From an uncultured Streptococcus sp. (GTDB taxonomy: Bacteria; Bacillota; Bacilli; Lactobacillales; Streptococcaceae): 15,560 nt of DNA. The notes beneath the pieces are model-generated. The model was given only the letters and a program-made list of their open reading frames with translations. It was not told where the DNA came from and made no database searches. The stretch covers positions 1 through 15,560 of the forward strand of contig CABSRC010000031.1 in assembly GCA_902480035.1 (NCBI GenBank), given 5' to 3'. Position numbers and translations under genes: made by a program. Shown here in pieces: positions 1-7,771 of the stretch; within the stretch, counting starts at the first letter, position 1; every line of letters starts with the position of its first letter.

Positions 1-33
1 GGACTTGCAAAACGCAAAAAACGCGAAGACTAA
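1..33 (+). CDS. C-terminal end of an LPXTG wall-anchored protein (partial)
   Basis: The first 33 bases read in frame as GLAKRKKRED followed by TAA. A short positively charged tail after a hydrophobic stretch is the normal end of an LPXTG sorting signal. It closely resembles the tail of the adhesin at 4957-7611 (GLARKKKED). The LPXTG motif and the rest of the protein lie outside the window, so only the class (sortase A substrate) can be inferred. A strong terminator follows at 90-128. Confidence 0.7.
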   Translation, partial: GLAKRKKRED

Positions 34-36
34 AAT

Positions 37-77
37 TGAGGTGACATCGACAAACTTGTTGATGAGGTGACAATTTT
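37..77 (+). repeat. Nested inverted repeat with a duplicated 10-mer, just after a stop codon
   Basis: The 10-mer TGAGGTGACA occurs at 37-46 and 63-72, flanking a hairpin (45-52 pairing with 57-64, one G-U pair, loop AACT). The outer arms AAAATTG (32-38) and CAATTTT (71-77) can also pair. Because the repeats are direct while the inner hairpin is inverted, this may be a 3'-UTR structure or a small protein-binding site. I do not know its function. Confidence 0.4.
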
Positions 78-89
78 AGATCCAACAGG

Positions 90-128
90 AAGAGGCTTTG
101 CTCGAAAGAGCAAGGCCTCTTTGTTTGT
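90..128 (+). terminator. Rho-independent terminator of the upstream surface-protein gene
   Basis: A 14-bp stem (90-103 with 108-121, one G-U pair) closes a GAAA tetraloop and is followed by a T-rich run. It lies about 55 bases after the stop codon of the partial CDS at 1-33. Confidence 0.85.
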
Positions 129-226
129 TGTTAAAAGCTTAGAAAAAATTGCATATATATTACGAAATGTTTCAGAAAACATTCTATTATTCATTTCATT
201 CTGTTACTAGTTTCAGAGAATTTCCA

Positions 227-255
227 TTGACTTGAAGTAGAGAAAACAGTATACT
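227..255 (+). promoter_or_regulatory. Sigma-A promoter for a candidate small RNA
   Basis: TTGACT at 227-232 and TATACT at 250-255 are separated by exactly 17 bases. No convincing protein gene lies downstream before the terminator at 420-459, so the product is probably a short RNA. Confidence 0.6.
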
Positions 256-261
256 AGAAAA

Positions 262-459
262 GCAATTTGATCTTTCAAACTGCCGGCAACAAGGGGAATG
301 AATCCACTTTGAATTGGAATTACAGTAGGGTTTGGAGTGGAAGAACTTCACACCCTTATTGTCGTCGGTTACCTTCATAAAAGGAGTATAGACTCTGAAT
401 AAGTTGTATAAATATAAAAAACTTCCTTGGAACAGAATTCCATAGGAAGTTTCTTTTTG
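262..459 (+). ncRNA. Candidate ~200-nt small RNA converging on the dextranase gene
   Basis: A good promoter (227-255) is followed about 200 bases later by a hairpin with a T-rich tail, and no open frame with a persuasive start lies between them. The only possible peptide I see is a 22-residue frame from GTG at about 332 with a weak AGGG upstream, reading MEELHTLIVVGY and on. The RNA would stop just before the 3' end of the convergent dextranase gene, so it overlaps that mRNA only if transcription reads through. I recognise no known sRNA class. It could also be a decayed gene remnant with a surviving promoter. Confidence 0.4.
420..459. terminator. Bidirectional terminator between the candidate sRNA and dextranase
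   Basis: The arms at 420-427 and 444-451 pair perfectly over 8 bp. An inner TGGAA/TTCCA extension (428-432 with 438-442) adds five pairs. There is a T-rich run after it on the plus strand (451-459) and an A-run before it, which gives a U-tract on the minus strand. It lies 20 bases beyond the dextranase stop codon and can serve both convergent transcripts. Confidence 0.8.
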
Positions 460-471
460 TTTGGGAACTAA

Positions 472-3400
472 CTAATCATGTTTCTTTTTGAAAGCGACAA
501 GACTGGTAAGGCCTGCTAAGATACCAAGTCCAAGTAAGGATAGGTGTGAGGTCTCTTCACCTGTTACAGGTAGGTGAGTTCCTTCTTGAGGGGTGTTAGG
601 AACAGCTTCGGGGAGCTCCGCTGTTTGGCTTGTAGTTTCAAGAGGTTTATCCTCTTCTGTTATAGAAGTAGATGGGATTTCTTTTATTACTGCTGGTTGT
701 GTATGAGAAGTACTAGGATGAACGATTTCTTTACTTCCTGTTTCTGGGGATGGTTGTGGAGTAGGGATTTCTTTGACCTTGTAGGCAAAGATCAAGATGG
801 TTGTTCCCACTTCTACGTTCCCAGTTTGTTCAGCTGCACCGACCCGTTCGTAGATGTGGCCGTCGTAGGAGATCTCATCTGGTGCGCTAGCGACGTAATG
901 GGTTCCATTGTCCACATTCGTTGCAACCGCAAGTTCTGGTTGCAATTCAGTGCTCGAATCTTGGATGACAAATCGCGCGATGACAGTCCCCGTAGCTAAC
1001 TTGTAATCGTAGATAACGGTTTTCATTCCTTTAGTGACGGTGCTATTTGGATCCGCAGAATCAGCACGGAGTCCAACTAGATGGTAGATACGACCATCTT
1101 TTGTGATTTCTGTTGGGGCCTCACTTGTATATTTGGTGCCGAAGTCTGCTTCTGTAGCGAGGTCTTGCGCCTCTTGCAGATCAGTGTTGCCTCCCTCTGT
1201 AAGGAATCGTACCATGACAGAGCCTTTGGAGATGGCATAGGAAATAGCAGTATCAGCTGTTGGAGACTCAGGGTTCGGAAGAAGATAGCCTTTGGTCTCG
1301 TCGAGAGGATCGACAAAGTTCAAGACTTGTCCATTAGCATCTTTTGGCTCTAATCCCTCCACGTAAGGAAGGATAGCGGTAGGAGATGCGATGGCAGTTG
1401 GATTAGTAGCATCATTGAGATAAGTGATCTCTTTTTGAGCATTGGTTGGTTCTTTACCAGTGGCATAGCTGATCCTATAGGCACCGACTGGTCGATAGAT
1501 GACCGTATCTGTGATGTCTGCTACATCAGCGTGAATGCCAGTATGGTGACCTGCTTTTATCAGATCAGAAGAGACGGTATCAGTCGATTCTTCTGCTACG
1601 ACAACATAGCCTTTTTTGACGGGATTTTCAAGAGCTGTAAAACTCGTGCCATCTTGAGCTGTCCAGTCTTCAAGCTTCGTCTCGCCTGTCACCAAATTGA
1701 TGCTTCCTTTGCGAGCGAAATGAAGGCTGTCAGTTTGATCAGCTATTCCTGCTGGCTGACGGTTGGCTCCATCCTGGTCCTCTGTCACATAGGTCACCGT
1801 ACGGGTCACTGTTTCAGATAAATGATTCAGATCAGCAGTTGTTTGACCATCTGGAGCTAGAGGAGTTGGATAGACACGACCTTCGCTATCTCCTGGAACA
1901 ACTTGACCGGCTTGGATGGGTTGTGCTTCTGAAAATTCTACAATTTTTGGTGCCAAGCGGACAATAAACTCTTGAACGCCATCTTCATTGGTGTTGGTAG
2001 CGTCGCGGTCAAAGTTTGGTTGTTCGTCTGCATCAAAGCCATTTTCTACTAGTTCATAGCCCTTCTTCAAATAGTTGGTAATAGTTTCTTTTGTCGAGTA
2101 GTTGATTGCCTCACCTGTATGACCTACCAAGTCACTAGAGCGCTCAAGCTCAACTCCGTTTTCGCCTTGGTAAAGAACGTGGGCGGCTTCATTGAGTTTG
2201 ACATAGAGCATGTCCCAGACATCTAGACTAGGAACATCGATAGCTGCCATCCATTGGCCAGCCCCTCCGTCATAATAAACATTTGCGCTTGTTTCTCGGA
2301 GGTTGATGTTGTATTTTCCTTCAACAGCATCAGGTGTAGCCCAGTAAATGTTGGCGTGTTCAGCTTGGTCTTTTGTGATTTTTCCAAGTGGAACAAAAGC
2401 TTGAATATTGGTTAGTTTTTCGGTTGTATTCACAGCGCTGTTCCATTTATTTTCAGTGATGCCGACCAAATTGATCAAGTGAGCAATTCGATCACCCGTC
2501 TTGGTTTCCTTTGTAATGGTATAAACAGTTCCAGGTTGAACCTCATCTGCGTTATCTGGGTTGGATCCGATGAAGTTGCCGTTCACCAGTACATTGGTAT
2601 TGTCTACGATCCGGTGAGTATCATGAGCCAAGGTTTCGCGGCCGCGAAGAAGTTCTTGATAAGCAACGATGAATTCTTGGTAGTTGAATTCTGCATTGGC
2701 AAAGTCAGCATTGACAGGTAAGTTTTGATTGAGATACCATTCGGCTTGGATCACCCCAAAACCTTTGGCATCTTGAGAAGTATTGAGGGCTGCAGTCGTC
2801 ATATGGTAGCCACCGCTCGCTGCAATGATAGCATCTGTCAGCAATTCGTTGTCTTTGCTGAGGGCTGATGCATTTTTACCACGATGGGTATAGGCTGCGA
2901 TGATAGGAGATTTCCCCTTGTATAAATCACGCATCCGTTCGGTAAGGCGCGTCAAGGCTTGGTAGGTAGAGTCATAGTCAATGCTATCGCCCCAAACTTC
3001 CGCATAAGGTGCAGAGACATTGGTCTTACCTAGTCGATCCGCATCTCCAGTGGAGATATCGTTGATCATGAAATCATAGCCTTCTTTTTTGAGGGCCTCT
3101 GTCGCAGCTGTGGCTAGTTCTGGATAGTGTTCGCTCAAATAGAAGCCTTTTCCAGGTTCACTGACTTTTTCCACCCAGTTAGATCCCATGGTATCCCCTT
3201 GCCATCCATCAAAATTTCCTTCTTTCATGGCTTTAGTCATGACTTCAATGATAAATTTTTGCCAATTTGGGTTGCCTGGATCGAGAAATTGTTGGATATC
3301 GGTCGCTGTGACATCACCCTTTTTACCAAAGTTGAAATGGTCCTGTAGGTTACGAACAATGGCGCTTTTCACTTCATTTGGGACCCCTTCTTCGAGGGAA

Positions 3401-4344
3401 ACTGCGTAAATCATGTTATACAGCATGGCTTTGGCACCAGTTGTATGGACATGAGCCACCAGTTCTTTGACGGCTTCTGTATCGATGACAGGTAAGTAGG
3501 ATTTGCGCTTGTCAGGATCTGTTTCGCTATTTGGAATCAAGAAAGTCGCCCAATCTTGAGTGAAACGTTCAACATTTGCTGGGAATGGGTTAGCTGGCGT
3601 ATTGTAAACGTCGTAGAAGAAGTAGTTGTTGATGTGCATATTGGCCAATTGGTCAATACTATTCTTGTAGCCTTCTACCTGATCATTGGTGATGGAGTTG
3701 TGATTGTCTTTTGAGCCGGCAACCACCCCATAACGTGGATAGATCGTCCAGTCATCTTCAACAGCAAGACCCGCTGCCTTATGAAAGGCTTGGGAACCAT
3801 CTGCTTTCTTACCAAGGACATCTACGATAAATCCAGCATTAGGTGAAAAGACAGTACTTGGAATTGTCAGTTCGCCACCTTCAACGTTTTTCTTTTCATA
3901 AATGACCTGATCTAAATGAGAGACAGTGACATCAGATGAAACCACTTCAGGGTTGTTGATAGAGATGCGGACGTCTTCCCCACTTTTATAAGTCGCTTTA
4001 TCAAAGGTGACGTCGTTGGTGATTTTTGGAGTATTATAAGTAGTTGCTGGAGCTGCACTGACCGATTGAGTGGCAGTTACAGTTGGTGTTGATTCCGATG
4101 AAGAAGATGCAACTTCAGTTGTAGCAACTTCCTCACTAGTAGTGGTAGGAGTACTGCTATTGGTTGCTACTGGTTGAGCGGTTGATGGGATCTCAGAAGT
4201 CGGATTGGTGTTGACCTCGTCAGCCATGGCAACAGAGCTTAACATCAAGGCTCCAAAAAGGGTAATCATAGAGACTAATGCCTTGTTGCGCTTGCGAAAA
4301 TAGCCGTGCCCTTTTTCAGAGACACTATTTTTTTGTTGATTCAT
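472..4344 (-). CDS. dexA: Wall-anchored GH66 dextranase with mucin-binding-type repeats
   Basis: This is an endo-dextranase cutting alpha-1,6-glucosidic bonds in dextran outside the cell. Seen, in 1290-residue numbering: a signal peptide with a charged GYFRKR N-region and probable cleavage after AMA (~42); a Ser/Thr-rich linker to ~100; and a GH66 domain from ~105 to ~720. The domain has FDGWQGDT (nucleophile D384) and YAEVWGD (acid/base E449), matching S. mutans Dex D385 and E453. Then come Mub/MucBP-like modules at ~722-800, ~845-955, ~1045-1115 and ~1120-1190, a Pro/Ser/Thr stalk, LPVTG at 1258-1262, a membrane segment and the tail KKKHD. Ordinary streptococcal dextranases are about 850 residues and lack these modules. 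I chose ATG 4344 because GGGAG lies 7 bases upstream. The longer frame from 4413 would begin upstream of the predicted transcript start (~4409) and has no ribosome site. Confidence 0.93.
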   Translation of the reverse strand: MNQQKNSVSEKGHGYFRKRNKALVSMITLFGALMLSSVAMADEVNTNPTSEIPSTAQPVATNSSTPTTTSEEVATTEVASSSSESTPTVTATQSVSAAPATTYNTPKITNDVTFDKATYKSGEDVRISINNPEVVSSDVTVSHLDQVIYEKKNVEGGELTIPSTVFSPNAGFIVDVLGKKADGSQAFHKAAGLAVEDDWTIYPRYGVVAGSKDNHNSITNDQVEGYKNSIDQLANMHINNYFFYDVYNTPANPFPANVERFTQDWATFLIPNSETDPDKRKSYLPVIDTEAVKELVAHVHTTGAKAMLYNMIYAVSLEEGVPNEVKSAIVRNLQDHFNFGKKGDVTATDIQQFLDPGNPNWQKFIIEVMTKAMKEGNFDGWQGDTMGSNWVEKVSEPGKGFYLSEHYPELATAATEALKKEGYDFMINDISTGDADRLGKTNVSAPYAEVWGDSIDYDSTYQALTRLTERMRDLYKGKSPIIAAYTHRGKNASALSKDNELLTDAIIAASGGYHMTTAALNTSQDAKGFGVIQAEWYLNQNLPVNADFANAEFNYQEFIVAYQELLRGRETLAHDTHRIVDNTNVLVNGNFIGSNPDNADEVQPGTVYTITKETKTGDRIAHLINLVGITENKWNSAVNTTEKLTNIQAFVPLGKITKDQAEHANIYWATPDAVEGKYNINLRETSANVYYDGGAGQWMAAIDVPSLDVWDMLYVKLNEAAHVLYQGENGVELERSSDLVGHTGEAINYSTKETITNYLKKGYELVENGFDADEQPNFDRDATNTNEDGVQEFIVRLAPKIVEFSEAQPIQAGQVVPGDSEGRVYPTPLAPDGQTTADLNHLSETVTRTVTYVTEDQDGANRQPAGIADQTDSLHFARKGSINLVTGETKLEDWTAQDGTSFTALENPVKKGYVVVAEESTDTVSSDLIKAGHHTGIHADVADITDTVIYRPVGAYRISYATGKEPTNAQKEITYLNDATNPTAIASPTAILPYVEGLEPKDANGQVLNFVDPLDETKGYLLPNPESPTADTAISYAISKGSVMVRFLTEGGNTDLQEAQDLATEADFGTKYTSEAPTEITKDGRIYHLVGLRADSADPNSTVTKGMKTVIYDYKLATGTVIARFVIQDSSTELQPELAVATNVDNGTHYVASAPDEISYDGHIYERVGAAEQTGNVEVGTTILIFAYKVKEIPTPQPSPETGSKEIVHPSTSHTQPAVIKEIPSTSITEEDKPLETTSQTAELPEAVPNTPQEGTHLPVTGEETSHLSLLGLGILAGLTSLVAFKKKHD

Positions 4345-4415
4345 TTTTTTCTCCCACATACTGTTTGTATAGTTCGTTGAACAGTTTAAAGTAAATTGTT
4401 CTATCGATGCCAATA

Positions 4416-4445
4416 AGTATACGACATTTCACTAGATAGTGTCAA
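4416..4445 (-). promoter_or_regulatory. Dextranase promoter
   Basis: On the minus strand a perfect TTGACA (4445-4440) is followed after 18 bases by TATACT (4421-4416). This places transcription start near 4409, giving a ~65-base leader before the ATG at 4344. Confidence 0.75.
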
Positions 4446-4534
4446 TTTAAAAACGAAAGTCTGTTTGAAAATTTTCATGGAAGTGTTAGAAAATGGCCTT
4501 AAATAGGGGTTTTTGATTCATAAAAATGAAAAAC

Positions 4535-4550
4535 CAAAAAACGTTTGACA
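4535..4550. promoter_or_regulatory. Partial copy of the divergent-region operator
   Basis: The right half GTTTGACA matches the perfect palindrome at 4729-4746 in all eight positions, while the left half matches in only four. A third and weaker relative with centre AAACGTTTG lies at 4606-4621. The three AAACGTTT cores sit within 190 bp, which is more clustering than I would expect by chance even in AT-rich sequence. Confidence 0.4.
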
Positions 4551-4728
4551 TAAAATTTCCCCGCATTTTAAAAATAGTACAAATTAGTGATAAAAAACAA
4601 AACAAGGAGAAACGTTTGCATAAGCTGTAAGGCCCATTAGTAAAAGAATTTCTGCAGTTTATTCTATTTTTATTTCTGTAAATAAAGTTAAAAAATTTTT
4701 TTTAGAAAAATGAACCGGCAAAAATCAG

Positions 4729-4746
4729 ATGTCAAACGTTTGACAT
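4729..4746. promoter_or_regulatory. Perfect 18-bp palindromic operator, LacI/GalR-like
   Basis: ATGTCAAACGTTTGACAT is its own reverse complement. A central CG flanked by A/T and half-sites of this length is typical of LacI/GalR-family repressors, including MalR-type sites. The spacing does not match the usual 14-bp CcpA cre consensus. The site is about 100 bp upstream of the adhesin promoter and about 300 bp upstream of the dextranase promoter, so it could serve either gene or both. The cognate repressor is not in the window. Confidence 0.65.
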
Positions 4747-4846
4747 ATATAGAAGAAAACTAAAAAGAAAGCTTTTATAAACAAGGAGTTTTATCAAAAA
4801 AGAAGCAAAATTTGAATGGAGATGTGAAAAAAATCAAAAAATAATA

Positions 4847-4875
4847 TTGACACATAAGGGGGCAAGTGTTAATAT
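4847..4875 (+). promoter_or_regulatory. Promoter of the GbpC-domain adhesin gene
   Basis: TTGACA (4847-4852), a 17-base spacer and TAATAT (4870-4875) predict a start near 4882 and a ~75-base leader. The rest of the 4445-4846 intergenic stretch is very AT-rich, with operator-like sites but no gene. Confidence 0.75.
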
Positions 4876-4927
4876 CTCCTTACAAAAATCGACATTAATA
4901 TTTAAAGTGTTGATTTCTGTAAGGAGA
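4875..4927 (+). promoter_or_regulatory. Long inverted repeat over the adhesin transcription start
   Basis: TCTCCTTACA (4875-4884) and TGTAAGGAGA (4918-4927) are perfect inverted copies. Inside them AAATCGACA pairs with TGTTGATTT with one G-U pair. The left arm overlaps the end of the -10 element and the predicted start. The repeat is therefore better read as a DNA operator with arms about 43 bp apart (four helical turns), or as an RNA hairpin only if transcription starts slightly earlier. The right arm contains an SD-like AAGGAGA, but the adhesin's own SD (AGAAGGA) lies further down. Confidence 0.5.
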
Positions 4928-4956
4928 AATTTGAAAAAGAGGTTAGAAGGAATTAT

Positions 4957-7611
4957 ATGTCACTAATTAAAGATAGCAAGACTACCAAATATGCCTTGCG
5001 TAAAACGTCTGTCGCTTTTGGTTCTGTAGCAGTCGCTACGGTTCTTGCAGTAGCAGGTGCTGCATCTGTTTCTGCAGATGAAGTTGTTTCAGCTACTACA
5101 ACAGTCACTTCAACAACGGCTACTCCAACAAGATCGACAACTGAGACTAAAGAAGTTGCTGTACCAGATTATTTAGAGACTGCGAAAACCGATGCGGTAA
5201 CTACTGGACTTGAAGTTACAGAAACAGAAGCAAAGACCCAAGCAGATGAAAAAACTGCTGAGCAAGATTATGCGAAGCAAGCCATTGCTATGGATAAGAC
5301 CGTAGCAGACTATAAGGCAGAAGTTGCAGCGAATCAAGCAACTTATGAGAAGGAAAAAGCAGTTGTAGATGCGAAAAATGCAGCGGCTCAGGTAGCTTAT
5401 GACAAGGAAGTTGAAACCTATAACAAAGAGCAAGTTGCTTACGAAAAAGCAGTGGCTGAAAATGCTGCAGCCCTAGCAGATAATCAGGCTGCAAAAGCGG
5501 CTTATGAAAAAGCCTTTGAAGAATACCAAACTGCTTTTAAAGCTTATATTGAGTCTGTTAAAGCCAAACAAGCCGTTGAGACAGAAAACAATTTGGCCCA
5601 AAAGGCTTACGATATCAAATTAGCCGACTACAAGGAGAAAAAGCGCCTCTATGATGAAGCGCAAGCAGCTTACTTGATTGATAATGAACTATACAAGAAG
5701 AAAAAAGCGCAATACGATGATGCTAAAGATGCCTTCAATAAGATGGTTAAAGAGCGTGGTGGAAACCCTGAGAAGTACAAACAAGATTTGACCTTCCTTC
5801 CAGAAGAGTTGGCAGATGGGGAAACAACGACGCTTTACCACCAAACAACAGGTCTTACTACGTATTTGACAAAAGAAGGTCAATCTCGCTTGTATGGGGA
5901 CGGTAAAGCTACCAAGATGTATGAAACCAAGAACCTACAAGATTCAGATCTGACAACAACGAACCCATATGCAGATAATGAAATCGAGTGGGCAGTCGTT
6001 AAAGTTGGAGACAAGTTCGATGTCACTTACAAGGGTCTTCGCCAGGCTAATATCAAAGAAGGTCGTGATATCAAGCGTATCGCTAAAGTGGTCTACAAGT
6101 ATGAAGTGAAAAGCTTGCCATCTAATGACGGTCGAGGAATCGTTCAAATTTACAATGATCCAGCGGTAACAATGACGATCGGAAGCTCAACTGACACAGA
6201 CCAACCCGTCACAGTTGGTGTTGATGTTGAATTTTATGATGAAAATGATCAATTGATTAATTTAGCTAACCATAATGCCATTTTGGCTTTGAATTCCTTA
6301 AACCACTGGAATGGAGCTTCTTATGTTGAAAATGACAAACCTCGTGCCCTTCTTGTAGAAGCTAAAGATATCAATGGAAACACTGTTCGTGGAACTTGGG
6401 ATCCTTATTCAGATGGTAGTAACCCTAGTCTTGATGGAGCAGATGTCGCTGTGAAGCGTGGCTATGCAAACTTCGGTAGCGCTCAAGTCTTTAATGATGC
6501 TGATAATCCATTGAAGATCGTTGGTCAAAAAGCAACTTGGGATGGGAATGGCTTCTCAGTCAGTGAAGAAACTGTCCTTGATGTGACGACGGTCAATGCT
6601 TCTGGTGGAGGAAATGGTCATTCTATCGGAACAGAAGACTATCAATTTGGGGATAATTCTGATATTGTCGGTACTTATTCAGTTGATGCGGGATCAGGAA
6701 TTTTGACCTATACCCCACGGATGAAGCACCAAAATACACCTCACGTAGAGTCTGTAAATATTGGAAATAAAGAATTTATTAAATTGCCAAATTCTAGTGT
6801 TGACCAAGATCCAACTACAAAAGAAGTATTTGCCAAGGAACAAAACCAGTACATGAACGAAGGTGCAACTTTTAATGCGGATCCTTCAAGTTCAACTAAG
6901 GGATGGGATGATCCAAAAAGTCCGTATCTCTACTATGGTGGTGGTGCAGTTGTCTTGAAAGACGGCCATCTTGAGTTCACTGCTAAGGGAGCGAATGCTA
7001 CGGATGAAGCAACCCTCTATTGGTTCTCAATCAATTCAAATGTTGCCTTTCCACAAGATCCAGGAGAAGAGCCGGTGAAACCAACCGCTCCAACTGCTCC
7101 AACAGCCCCTGAAAAACCTGAAATCAAAGATGTTCCAGCTGAAAAGGAAGTTCCTGTTCCGCCGGCTTGTCCACTTTACAAGGTAGAACCAAAAGTTCCT
7201 GAACAACCAGTGAAGCCAACAGCTCCTGAATTGGAAAAGGATCCGGTGCTAAAAGAAACTGTAAAACCGACTGTAGAATGGCATAAAAATAATATTCTGG
7301 TTACAAAAGAAGAACCACAACCGGAACCACAACCGGAGCCGCAACCACAACCGGAACCACAACCGGAGCCGCAACCGAAACCACAACCACAACCAACACC
7401 TAAGGCAGAACCTAAACCAACGATTGGCTACCATACGCCTGCGCAAATGGTAGAGCAAAAAGTTGAAGAAAATTTGGTCTCAGATGTTGTGAAGGTGAAA
7501 GAAGTATTGCCACACACAGGTACAGAATCAGCAACCGCTCTTACCAGCCTTGGCTTACTTGGTATGATCGCAACAGGCTTAGGTCTTGCTCGAAAGAAAA
7601 AAGAAGACTAA
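4957..7611 (+). CDS. Wall-anchored adhesin with GbpC / antigen I/II-type glucan-binding domain
   Basis: This is a surface protein likely to bind glucan (dextran) or host/salivary ligands. Seen: a YSIRK-like signal peptide (KYALRKTSVAFGSVAV, cleavage after VSA at 40); a Thr-rich linker to ~65; and an Ala/Lys/Glu-rich heptad-like coiled coil at ~90-265 resembling the A-repeats of antigen I/II. A globular GbpC-type domain (~275-700) follows. Next is a Pro-rich region (~700-830) including PQPEP repeats at 786-813, then LPHTG at 851-855, a membrane segment and the tail RKKKED. At 884 residues it is longer than S. mutans GbpC (~580) and far shorter than full antigen I/II proteins (~1500), whose C-terminal domains it lacks. 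The start has SD AGAAGGA five bases upstream. A lone Cys (738) in the Pro-rich region is unusual for a wall protein. The GbpC family call is firm, but the ligand is inferred, helped by the divergent dextranase. Confidence 0.9.
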   Translation: MSLIKDSKTTKYALRKTSVAFGSVAVATVLAVAGAASVSADEVVSATTTVTSTTATPTRSTTETKEVAVPDYLETAKTDAVTTGLEVTETEAKTQADEKTAEQDYAKQAIAMDKTVADYKAEVAANQATYEKEKAVVDAKNAAAQVAYDKEVETYNKEQVAYEKAVAENAAALADNQAAKAAYEKAFEEYQTAFKAYIESVKAKQAVETENNLAQKAYDIKLADYKEKKRLYDEAQAAYLIDNELYKKKKAQYDDAKDAFNKMVKERGGNPEKYKQDLTFLPEELADGETTTLYHQTTGLTTYLTKEGQSRLYGDGKATKMYETKNLQDSDLTTTNPYADNEIEWAVVKVGDKFDVTYKGLRQANIKEGRDIKRIAKVVYKYEVKSLPSNDGRGIVQIYNDPAVTMTIGSSTDTDQPVTVGVDVEFYDENDQLINLANHNAILALNSLNHWNGASYVENDKPRALLVEAKDINGNTVRGTWDPYSDGSNPSLDGADVAVKRGYANFGSAQVFNDADNPLKIVGQKATWDGNGFSVSEETVLDVTTVNASGGGNGHSIGTEDYQFGDNSDIVGTYSVDAGSGILTYTPRMKHQNTPHVESVNIGNKEFIKLPNSSVDQDPTTKEVFAKEQNQYMNEGATFNADPSSSTKGWDDPKSPYLYYGGGAVVLKDGHLEFTAKGANATDEATLYWFSINSNVAFPQDPGEEPVKPTAPTAPTAPEKPEIKDVPAEKEVPVPPACPLYKVEPKVPEQPVKPTAPELEKDPVLKETVKPTVEWHKNNILVTKEEPQPEPQPEPQPQPEPQPEPQPKPQPQPTPKAEPKPTIGYHTPAQMVEQKVEENLVSDVVKVKEVLPHTGTESATALTSLGLLGMIATGLGLARKKKED
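7315..7374 (+). repeat. Perfect 30-bp tandem duplication in the adhesin's Pro-rich coding region
   Basis: Positions 7315-7344 and 7345-7374 are identical and together encode about 20 residues of PQPEP-type repeat. Further degenerate CCACAACC units flank them. The unit is a multiple of three, so copy-number change by slippage would alter stalk length without breaking the frame. Confidence 0.9.
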
Positions 7612-7646
7612 GATCTTTCTTCAATTCTTTAAAAAAACCAACTATT

Positions 7647-7678
7647 AAAAACCAGAAGGGCAACCTTTTGGTTTTTTT
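7647..7678 (+). terminator. Terminator of the adhesin gene
   Basis: A 13-bp stem (7647-7659 with 7664-7676, one G-U pair) closes a GCAA tetraloop and ends in a run of seven T. It begins 35 bases after the adhesin stop codon. Confidence 0.9.
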
Positions 7679-7734
7679 AAAAAGCATTTAAAGGGAATTG
7701 ATGACAATTTCCTATAGGTTCTCTTCCATATTTA

Positions 7735-7743
7735 TGTTACAAT
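7735..7743 (+). promoter_or_regulatory. Extended -10 promoter of the ABC transporter operon
   Basis: TGT immediately before TACAAT (7738-7743) gives an extended -10. The -35 region is poor. The leader is only about 20 bases and shows no T-box or other riboswitch, so leader-based control of this operon is unlikely. Confidence 0.5.
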
Positions 7744-7771
7744 TAAACTACTACTATCGAAGGGAGAAACT

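Noticed and set aside
196..378. 60-residue minus-strand open frame
   Set aside because: No ribosome site upstream of its ATG, low-complexity composition, and it lies opposite a better plus-strand promoter and terminator.
574..1821. Plus-strand open frames opposite the dextranase gene
   Set aside because: They are shadows of the real minus-strand gene: Cys/Phe-rich, without starts supported by ribosome sites.
4345..4413. Upstream in-frame ATGs of dextranase (4413 and 4359)
   Set aside because: 4413 lies before the predicted transcription start. Neither has an SD, and they would put extra uncharged residues before the normal signal peptide.
4729..4746. CcpA cre site
   Set aside because: The palindrome has a 16-18 bp symmetric core whose TG...CA spacing is two bases longer than the usual cre. 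A different LacI-family protein fits better, though CcpA is not excluded.
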